Shown piece by piece: positions 57,267 through 64,000 of a stretch of DNA of 64,000 bases (position 1 is its first letter; each line of letters begins with the position of its first letter). This stretch comes from Streptomyces griseoviridis (GTDB lineage Bacteria > Actinomycetota > Actinomycetes > Streptomycetales > Streptomycetaceae), in contig NZ_CP029078.1 of assembly GCF_005222485.1 (NCBI RefSeq), positions 434,001 through 498,000 on the forward strand, read 5' to 3'. The position numbers were made by a program, and so were the translations under genes. The notes beneath the pieces were generated by a model. The model saw only the letters and a program-made list of their open reading frames with translations. It was not told the DNA's origin and searched no databases.

Positions 57267-58202
57267 ATGTCCGTGCCCGAACTGATCCGTATCGTCTCCC
57301 GCGACTCGCCCATGGCGCTCGCCCAAGTGGAGCGAGTCCGCGCCGAGTTGACCGCCCTGTACCCCGGTGTGCGCACCGAGGTCGTGCCGGTGAGGACCAC
57401 CGGCGACAAGTGGCTGGGCGACCTGTCCCAGGTGGAGGGCAAGGGGGCGTTCACCAAGGAGGTCGACGCCGCGCTGCTCGCCGGTGACGCCGATCTCGCG
57501 GTGCACTGCGTGAAGGACGTGCCCGCCGACCGCCCGCTGCCCGCCGGGACCACGTTCGCCGCCTTCCTGCGGCGGGACGACATCCGGGACGCCCTCGTCC
57601 ACCCGGGCGGCCTCACCCTCGACGAACTGCCCGCAGGCACCAGGATCGGCACCTCGTCGGTGCGCCGGGTCGCGCAGCTCGCCGCCACCCATCCCGATCT
57701 CGAGTGCGTGCCGTTCCGGGGCAACGCCAACCGGCGGCTGGCGAAGCTCGCGGCCGGCGAGGCGGACGCGCTGCTGCTCGCGGTGGCGGGCCTCGAACGC
57801 ATCGGGCGCTCCGATGTGATCAGCGAGGTGCTGTCGCCCGAGGCGATGATGCCGCCGATCGGCGCGGGCATCCTGGCGCTGCAGTGCCGTGAGGGCGACA
57901 GCGAGCTGATCGACGCCGTCAGCGCCCTCGGCGACTCGGACACCTACCGGGAGGCCACCGCGGAGCGGATGTTCCTGCATGTCCTGCAGGGCCACTGCAA
58001 CAGCCCGATCGCCGGGTACGCGCGGGTCGACCGCAGCGGTGAACTGTCGCTGCGGGCCTGCGTCTTCACCCCGGACGGCAAGACCCGGCTGAACGCGCAC
58101 GAGTGGGCGGGGCGACTCGACCCGGCCACCCTGGGCACCTCGGTGGCCGTGGCGCTGCTGCGCGAGGGCGCCCGTGAGATCATCGACGGCATCCCGCACT
58201 GA
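57267..58202 (+). CDS. hemC: Stand-alone hydroxymethylbilane synthase (HemC paralogue)
   Basis: A 311-residue porphobilinogen deaminase. Catalytic Asp84 is kept in [11 protein letters not shown] (typical HSMKDLP) and the dipyrromethane-cofactor Cys244 in [15 protein letters not shown]. Substrate-binding regions are altered: [11 protein letters not shown] where RGNVDTRL is usual. It polymerises four porphobilinogens to hydroxymethylbilane. Streptomyces normally have hemC in the hemACBD operon; no other haem gene is here, so this is likely a second copy with a special role or looser function. Confidence 0.85.
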   Translation: MSVPELIRIVSRDSPMALAQVERVRAELTALYPGVRTEVVPVRTTGDKWLGDLSQVEGKGAFTKEVDAALLAGDADLAVHCVKDVPADRPLPAGTTFAAFLRRDDIRDALVHPGGLTLDELPAGTRIGTSSVRRVAQLAATHPDLECVPFRGNANRRLAKLAAGEADALLLAVAGLERIGRSDVISEVLSPEAMMPPIGAGILALQCREGDSELIDAVSALGDSDTYREATAERMFLHVLQGHCNSPIAGYARVDRSGELSLRACVFTPDGKTRLNAHEWAGRLDPATLGTSVAVALLREGAREIIDGIPH

Positions 58203-58241
58203 GGGAGCCTCCGCCACCCGCGACGGCGGCGGGGCCACCGT

Positions 58242-58763
58242 TCAGGCGGTGCCCCCGCCCGCCTGGTCGCGCAGGAAGTTGCTGACCTGGCAGGCGAGTT
58301 CCTCGCGGCCGGCGCCCTGGTGCGGGCCCGCCGGGTCCTCGCCCAGGCCGACGCCGCCGGCCCACAGCCGCCGCCTCGCCCACTCCTCCTCGACCCGCAG
58401 ATGGATCTGCACGTCGACCTGGCCGAGGGCCGCCTCGGGGCCCGCCGCATACAGCACGGCGGTGGCCCGGCGCAGGGGATAGACGTCGAAGCCCTCGATG
58501 AACTGCGAGTTGCGCCAGTCGAGGAAGGCGCCCTCGCCCTCGGTGCCGATCCGCACGTCGATCTGGCCGTCCTCCAGGTGGATGCCGAGGTGTCTCGGGC
58601 CCCGGTTCTCGACGGTCACCCGGAGGCTGAAGTAGGCGAGCCCGGCGGCCGCGTCGTCCCGGCCGCGGGGCGGCTCGGCCGCCTCCAGGCGGTGCACCCG
58701 CACCCGCAGGCCGTCATGCTCGTCGTACTCCTGCCAGTCCCCGACCACGTTCGGCTCGTACAC
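58242..58763 (-). CDS. Hypothetical protein with beta-sandwich-like pattern
   Basis: A 173-residue protein of no family I recognise. After MYEPNVVGDWQEYDEHDGLRVRVHRLE the central part alternates strands (AYFSLRVTVENRGPRHLGIHLEDGQIDVRI), resembling small immunoglobulin-like domains in which a hydrophobic strand is followed by ENRG. No signal peptide or membrane span. GTG/ATG start at 58763; stand-alone gene upstream of nothing obvious on its strand. Confidence 0.65.
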   Translation of the reverse strand: MYEPNVVGDWQEYDEHDGLRVRVHRLEAAEPPRGRDDAAAGLAYFSLRVTVENRGPRHLGIHLEDGQIDVRIGTEGEGAFLDWRNSQFIEGFDVYPLRRATAVLYAAGPEAALGQVDVQIHLRVEEEWARRRLWAGGVGLGEDPAGPHQGAGREELACQVSNFLRDQAGGGTA

Positions 58764-58954
58764 AGCGCACCCTCTCGACCTCAGAGAGTGCTTCCTATCT
58801 GTGTACTCTGCACACTGTCAAATGCGTGGAATGCGCTGTGGCCTGCCCATTCACCCCGGTTCATCGGTGATCAAGCCGTGCGCAGCGGGAATCCCCCGAT
58901 GTGCGGCCCGCGCGCCCGCGGGCGCGTGCCGCACATCACGTCGAACGGCCATGA

Positions 58955-59815
58955 TCAGCGGGCCAGTCGGCCCAGCAGCGAGGAGGCGGCGGTGATGCCG
59001 ACCGCGGCCGCCACCAGCAGGACGCCGTAGTCGAGCAGGAGGTGCGAGGGGGTGCCGAGGAGCAGGCCGCGCAACGCGTCCACCTGGTAGGTGAGCGGGT
59101 TGACCTTGCTGATGGCCTGGATCCAGCCCGGCATCACCGACACCGGGTACAGGGCGTTCGAGGCGAAGAACAGCGGCATGGTGATGGCCTGTCCGAAGCC
59201 CATCAGCCGGTCGCGGCTCAGGACGATCCCGGCGATGGTCATCGACAGGCAGGAGAAGAAGGCCGATCCGAGGATCACGATCGCGGCGACGCCGAGCAGC
59301 CGCAGCGGGTTCCAGGTGAGCGCCACGCCGAGGAGCGCCGCGATGATGATCACGACGACGGCCTGGATCAGCGACTTCACGCCGGCCGCGAACGCCTTGC
59401 CGGTGATGAGCGCGGAGCGTGGGGTCGGGGTCACGAGGAGCTTGTTGAGGATGCCGGCGTCGCGCTCCCAGATGATCTGGATGCCGTAGAAGATGGCGAT
59501 GAACATCGCGGACTGGGCGATGATGCCGGGCGCCAGGTAGTCGATGTAGGGGATGCCGCCGGTGGGGATCGCCTTGATGTGGGTGAACGTCTGACCGAAG
59601 ATCAGCAGCCAGAGGGCGGGCTGCACCGCGCGGGTGTACAGCTCGGTGCGGTCGTGGCTGAGTTTCTGCAGCTCGACCGCGCACATCGCCACCACCCTCG
59701 CGGGCAGCAGCCGCCAGCCGGCGCGTGGCTCGGGCGGGCGGACGAGCAGGCCGATGCCGTTCGCGCGGGCGCGCTCAGCCGACGCGGCGCGCGGTGCGGC
59801 GGGTGCTTCGGACAT
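58955..59815 (-). CDS. ABC-2 type transporter permease (drug-efflux DrrB-like)
   Basis: A 286-residue permease with six spans and the ABC-2 signature GIQIIWERDAGILNKLLVTPTPRSALITGKAFAAGVKSLIQ in the first cytoplasmic loop, then YPVSVMPGWIQAISKVNPLTYQVDALRGLLLG near the end. Pairs with the upstream ATPase to export a hydrophobic compound. The ATG at 59815 follows CAGGAGAT and overlaps the ATPase gene by 41 bases. Confidence 0.88.
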   Translation of the reverse strand: MSEAPAAPRAASAERARANGIGLLVRPPEPRAGWRLLPARVVAMCAVELQKLSHDRTELYTRAVQPALWLLIFGQTFTHIKAIPTGGIPYIDYLAPGIIAQSAMFIAIFYGIQIIWERDAGILNKLLVTPTPRSALITGKAFAAGVKSLIQAVVVIIIAALLGVALTWNPLRLLGVAAIVILGSAFFSCLSMTIAGIVLSRDRLMGFGQAITMPLFFASNALYPVSVMPGWIQAISKVNPLTYQVDALRGLLLGTPSHLLLDYGVLLVAAAVGITAASSLLGRLAR

Positions 59816-60635
59816 CGCGGAAATCTCCTGACTTGTCGTCGAGGCCGCTGCCGGCGATGTCCCGGAAGACGTCCTCCAGGGTGGGCAGCGGAGCCGTGGC
59901 GGGCGCCCCCTCCGCGCGCCGCCGTTCGCCGAGCCCCGCACGCAGCTCGTCCGGGGTGCCGAGGGCGCGGATGCGGCCGCGGTGCATGAGCCCGACCCGG
60001 TCGCAGTACTGGTCGGCCTCGTCCATGTAGTGGGTGGTGACCAGGACGGTCATGCCGGTGACCTCGCGCACGACGTTGATGTGGTCCCAGACGTCGGTGC
60101 GGGCGATCGGGTCGAGGCCGATGGTCGGCTCGTCGAGGATCAGCAGCCGGGGCGCGCTGACCAGGGCCTGGGCGAGTTCGAGGCGGCGGACCATGCCGCC
60201 CGAGTAGGTGCTCGCGAGGCGGTCGGCGGCGTCGGTGAGACCGACGGCGGTCAGGGCCTGCGCGACACGTTCGGCGCGCTCCTTGCGGGCCACGTCGTAG
60301 ACGCGGGCGAACAGGGAGACGTTCTGCCGGCCGCTGAGCCCGGCGTCGGCGGAGAGCTGCTGCGGGACGTAGCCGAGCAGTCTGCGCACCGCCATGCGGT
60401 CGTGCGCGGCGTCGTTGCCGAAGACCCTGACCATGCCGGCGGGGACCGGGAGCAGGGTGGTGATGCAGCGGATGGCGGTGGTCTTGCCCGCGCCGTTGGG
60501 GCCGAGCAGTCCGAAGACCTCGCCCTCCCCCACCGACAGGTCGAGTCCGTCCACCGCGCGGGTGTCGCCGAAGGCGTACACCAGGCCGGTGCAGCTGACC
60601 GCCGCGTCCGGGCCGTCGGGGCTCTGCCGGGTCAT
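59775..60635 (-). CDS. ABC transporter ATPase (DrrA-like)
   Basis: A 286-residue ATPase: Walker A GPNGAGKTT near residue 46, signature YSGGMVRRLELAQAL, Walker B LLILDEPTIGLDPIARTDVW and the H-loop TTHYMDEADQYCDRV, all intact. The C-terminal extension LEDVFRDIAGSG is typical of DrrA proteins. Four-base overlap with the MarR gene upstream and 41-base overlap with the permease gene, so a single operon. Confidence 0.92.
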   Translation of the reverse strand: MTRQSPDGPDAAVSCTGLVYAFGDTRAVDGLDLSVGEGEVFGLLGPNGAGKTTAIRCITTLLPVPAGMVRVFGNDAAHDRMAVRRLLGYVPQQLSADAGLSGRQNVSLFARVYDVARKERAERVAQALTAVGLTDAADRLASTYSGGMVRRLELAQALVSAPRLLILDEPTIGLDPIARTDVWDHINVVREVTGMTVLVTTHYMDEADQYCDRVGLMHRGRIRALGTPDELRAGLGERRRAEGAPATAPLPTLEDVFRDIAGSGLDDKSGDFRDVRSTRRTARRVG

Positions 60636-61084
60636 CGCTCCTCCGTCTCCTCGCGCAGTCGGTCGGCCAGGTTGCGCAGGGCCGGGATCGCCGCGCGCAA
60701 CGCGTCCCGGTCCGCCTCGTCGAGGCGGGACACGGTGCCGCGCACCAGTTCGGTGCGGCGCCTGCGCCACTCGTCGAGGCGGGCCTCGGCGGCCTGGGTC
60801 GGCAGCAGTCGGGCCGCCCGCCGGTCGGCGGGGTCCCTCTCGCGGCTCAGATAGCCCTGCCCCGACAACTGGTTGACGAGTGTCGACACCGAGTTGCTCG
60901 CGAGGTGCAGGTCCTTGGCGGCGTCCGAGATGCCGATGCCGGGCTGCGCCACGACGAGCCGCAGCAGCTCGATCTCGGCGCCGCGCAGCTGCGGCGCCAC
61001 CTGGGGCCGCAGCCGGCGGCGGAGGAGCCGTTGGACGCCCACGAGGGCGTCGATCAGCTCGTCGGGGAAGGTTTCTGGTTCCAC
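60632..61084 (-). CDS. MarR-family regulator of the efflux operon
   Basis: A 150-residue winged-helix protein: RGAEIELLRLVVAQPGIGISDAAKDLHLASNSVSTLVNQLSGQGYLSRERDPADRRAARLLPT is the full MarR HTH and wing with the conserved DPADRRA. First gene of the operon. The palindrome TTACCTCT-N5-AGAGGTAA at 61095, just before the start, is the probable autorepression site. Confidence 0.9.
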   Translation of the reverse strand: MEPETFPDELIDALVGVQRLLRRRLRPQVAPQLRGAEIELLRLVVAQPGIGISDAAKDLHLASNSVSTLVNQLSGQGYLSRERDPADRRAARLLPTQAAEARLDEWRRRRTELVRGTVSRLDEADRDALRAAIPALRNLADRLREETEER

Positions 61085-61094
61085 GTTCCTCAGA

Positions 61095-61115
61095 TTACCT
61101 CTTTAGCAGAGGTAA
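61095..61115. promoter_or_regulatory. MarR operator palindrome
   Basis: TTACCTCT, loop TTAGC, AGAGGTAA: perfect 8-base arms, starting 11 bases before the MarR start codon. Confidence 0.75.
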
Positions 61116-61519
61116 CGAACCCAAGAGACGGTCAAGCCGGTCGCGGAGGTCATGGCGGCGGGAGCCGCCCGGAGAGGGTCGGCGACTGCCGAATTCTCCG
61201 CGCGCTCCCCGGGATTCCCGGAAACTTCCCGGAATTGCACGGGACGGCAACGGGATCGCATGGGATTACATGGGATTCCATCCGCCCATCATCACCCGGC
61301 GGAATTCGGGCCACCATTCATGACCGTCCGGTCGCAGCGCGTCACCGCATTTCCCTGAATTGTTTCGCGGGCGACCTGGGAGTAATTTGGAATTCAGTGC
61401 TTCGGACCGGAGGCACGTCCGTGGGAGCCGCCGTGCCGGGCTCCGGGCGTGGCCCTCAGGTCCGCGCGTTCGTCTCCCGCGGTGTCCCCACCCGGCACCG
61501 GCCTAGGGAGGTGCGCTCC
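61116..61519. other. Intergenic region upstream of the SigB-type sigma gene
   Basis: No gene is seen. 61190-61285 contains several copies of GGGATT/GGAATT-type words, including CATGGGATTACATGGGATTCCAT. On the plus strand GTTTCG (61363) and GGGAGTAA (61379) loosely resemble a SigB-type promoter (GTTT...GGGTAT-like), which would suggest autoregulation. GGGAGG at 61506-61511 is the ribosome binding site. Confidence 0.4.
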
Positions 61520-62335
61520 ATGCGTACCACCGGCAGAGCGAACCCTCATCCCCACGACGACTCCCCCGACACCGCCGCCGCCTTCGAGCGGCTGGTGACG
61601 CTGCCCGAGGGGCCCGCGCGCAGAGCGCTGCGGGACGAACTGGTCGGCGCCTGGCTGCCCATGGCCGAACGGATCGCGCGCCGCTTCCGGGGCCGGGGCG
61701 AGTCCTACGAGGACCTCTGCCAGGTCGCCGCGCTCGGCCTCGTCAAGGCCGTCGACGGCTACGACCCGGTCCGCGGCCACGCCTTCGAGTCGTACGCGGT
61801 ACCGACCGTCACCGGCGAGATCAAACGGCACTTCCGCGACCACCTGTGGACGCTGCACGTGCCGCGCCGGGTGCAGGACCTGCGCAACCGGGTCCGCAAG
61901 GCGGCCAAGGAGCTGGCCCAGACGACCCCGGGCCGGCCGCCGACCGTCGCCGAGATCGCCGCGCGGGCGCAGCTCACGGAGAGCGAGGTGCGCACCGGCA
62001 TGGAGGCGCTGGAGTGCTTCACCGCGCTGTCCCTGGACGCGGAGGTGCTCGGCACCGACGGCTACTGCCTGGGCGACGGCCTCGGCTCCCCCGACCCCGG
62101 CTACGACGTCGTGGTGGACCGCGTGACCGTCATGCCGTGTCTGAACCGGCTGCCCGAGCGCGAACAGACCATCCTCTACCTGCGGTTCTTCCACGGGATG
62201 ACCCAGCAGGGCATCGCCGATCAGCTCGGCGTCTCGCAGATGCACGTGTCACGGCTGCTCAACCGCTGTTTCGCGGAGGTCCGCGAGGAGGTCCTCGCGG
62301 ACGCGGACGCGGAGCTGCTGGCGGAGGCCGGTTGA
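61520..62335 (+). CDS. SigB/SigF-type RNA polymerase sigma factor
   Basis: A 271-residue sigma-70 group 3 protein: region 2 (LPMAERIARRFRGRGESYEDLCQVAALGLVKAVDGYDPVRGHAFESYAVPTVTGEIKRHFRD), region 3 (RRVQDLRNRVRKAAKELAQTTPGRPPTVAEIAARAQL) and region 4 (LPEREQTILYLRFFHGMTQQGIADQLGVSQMHVSRLLNRC). This group controls stress response and differentiation in Streptomyces and is governed by HATPase/anti-anti-sigma switches such as the SpoIIE and HATPase proteins encoded at 49406-51304. The ATG at 61520 with GGGAGG is the start; the open frame extends far upstream but without a start signal. Confidence 0.9.
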   Translation: MRTTGRANPHPHDDSPDTAAAFERLVTLPEGPARRALRDELVGAWLPMAERIARRFRGRGESYEDLCQVAALGLVKAVDGYDPVRGHAFESYAVPTVTGEIKRHFRDHLWTLHVPRRVQDLRNRVRKAAKELAQTTPGRPPTVAEIAARAQLTESEVRTGMEALECFTALSLDAEVLGTDGYCLGDGLGSPDPGYDVVVDRVTVMPCLNRLPEREQTILYLRFFHGMTQQGIADQLGVSQMHVSRLLNRCFAEVREEVLADADAELLAEAG

Positions 62336-62438
62336 GCACCGGCCCCACCGTCGCACTCGACGGGCCGCACGGCGCTTCCGGCCGGACACTGGGGGCAGAC
62401 CGGTGGACACCGGCCGACCAGATCAGGACGGGACTGCC

Positions 62439-63248
62439 ATGACCGACGACACGACCCGCCCCGCGTCCCGGACCGGGGCGCAGCCGCTCACCTCGCGCTC
62501 CGTCTTCGGATCCCCCTGCTGGGTCAGTCTGACCAGCCGGGATCTGGACGCCACCCAGGAGTTCTACTCGACGGTGCTCGGCTGGCGGTGGCAGCCCACC
62601 GGGCTCGGCGACCGCTTCCGGGTGGCCCTGGTGGAGGGCACACCGGTCGCCGGGATCGCGGCCGTCGCCGGCATGTGGCAGATGGCGGTGGCGTGGACGC
62701 CGTACTTCGCGGTGAACAGCGCCGACCAGTCGGTGGCGCGCGCCCAGGAGCGCGGCGGTACGGCGGCGGTCGGACCGCTCTCCTTCCCGCCCGGCCGGGC
62801 AGCGCTGCTCGCCGACCGGGACGGCGCGTCCTTCGGGATCTGGGAGGGCGAGCTGATCGGGAACTGGGAGACCTGGCGGCGCGCGGCCCCGGCCTTCATC
62901 CGGCTGCACACCCGGGACGCCTTCGCCGCCGCGATCTTCTACGGCGAGGTCCTGGAGTGGGCCTCGGACCGCCCCGGCTCCTGCGAGGTCCACTACGAGG
63001 GCGGCGAGGTGGTGCTGCGCAGCGGCGGCGACGTCGTCGCCCGGATCGAGTCGGGGGCGCTGGGCGCGGCCCCCGACCCGACCCTGCGGCCGCACTGGCA
63101 GGTGCACTTCGCCGTCACCGATGTGGCGGCGTGTGTGCGGGACGCCGAGCACGGCGGCGGCAGCGTCCTGTCCAAGGGCGACGACGAGGCGGTGCTGCGC
63201 GACCCCGACGGCGCCCAGTTCACGGTGACGCTGCGCGGCGAGCGCTGA
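62439..63248 (+). CDS. VOC-family protein with two glyoxalase-like domains
   Basis: A 269-residue protein of two VOC modules: the first from CWVSLTSRDLDATQEFYSTVLGWRW to DGASFGIWEGE, the second from FIRLHTRDAFAAAIFYGEVLEWA to LRDPDGAQFTVTLRGE. VOC proteins bind metal for lyase, dioxygenase or resistance functions. The substrate is unknown. Follows the sigma gene by about 100 bases on the same strand and may be in its transcript. Confidence 0.85.
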   Translation: MTDDTTRPASRTGAQPLTSRSVFGSPCWVSLTSRDLDATQEFYSTVLGWRWQPTGLGDRFRVALVEGTPVAGIAAVAGMWQMAVAWTPYFAVNSADQSVARAQERGGTAAVGPLSFPPGRAALLADRDGASFGIWEGELIGNWETWRRAAPAFIRLHTRDAFAAAIFYGEVLEWASDRPGSCEVHYEGGEVVLRSGGDVVARIESGALGAAPDPTLRPHWQVHFAVTDVAACVRDAEHGGGSVLSKGDDEAVLRDPDGAQFTVTLRGER

Positions 63249-63257
63249 GCCTCAACC

Positions 63258-64000
<743 letters not shown>

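Overview
The window is about 72% GC, uses almost only G/C-ending codons with many GTG starts, and carries Asp23/ECF clusters, a WhiJ-like regulator triad, mycoredoxin, a streptogrisin-type protease and SapB/IdeR-style iron boxes. This points to a Streptomyces (or very close actinomycete) chromosome. No rRNA, tRNA, CRISPR array, phage or insertion sequence was recognised.

Layout. 1-473: start of an NRPS gene (condensation domain) running off the left edge. 945-8049: a translationally coupled minus-strand operon whose members match the D-apionate/3-oxo-isoapionate to erythrulose to erythrose-4-phosphate pathway (apnO, oiaC, lerI, derI, lerK-like DhaKL kinase, an anion:cation-symporter-type MFS permease) with a divergent FCD-GntR regulator and two clear operators. 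8474-10230: MHYT membrane sensor and YihY/BrkB protein. 10220-15216: Asp23/Gls24 envelope-stress cluster, followed by an ECF sigma factor with a ZAS-type/Asp23 fusion, separated by an unusual simple-sequence repeat tract. 16368-23169: FAD oxidoreductase, DUF1365, two CFA-synthase-like methyltransferases and DUF1295, then convergent rskA/sigK. This is the gene set of the M. tuberculosis sigK locus, and the two transcription units share one visible promoter motif.

23906-31985: the uncharacterised STM4011-STM4015 family set (two radical SAM proteins, a sulfatase-fold hydrolase, an ATP-grasp protein, two tandem LRR proteins), divergent from a small protein and a DUF6745 protein. The divergent intergenic region carries two back-to-back promoters of the RecA-independent DNA-damage type (TTGTCAGTG-N8-TANNNT, bound by PafBC in mycobacteria). 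This is the best candidate in the window for an undescribed system. 32112-39961: iron/siderophore region with a degenerate heterodimeric ABC transporter, an AraC regulator, two FecCD permeases and a truncated substrate-binding protein.

39991-44224: SDR/XRE pair, alpha/beta hydrolase with TetR, mycoredoxin. 44321-48537: secreted serine protease, cyclophilin, secreted GH5 enzyme. 48554-53595: two Methyltransf_19 proteins around a SpoIIE phosphatase, a HATPase and an XRE-DUF5753/DUF397 pair; the HATPase and XRE genes each carry a TTA (bldA-dependent) codon. 53651-56215: LacI regulator with its operator and an amidohydrolase/cupin operon. 56360-58763: NLP-family secreted protein, a stand-alone second-type hemC, a hypothetical gene. 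58955-61084: MarR-ABC2 drug-efflux-type operon. 61520-63248: SigB/F-type sigma factor and VOC protein. 63258-64000: C-terminal part of GlgX.
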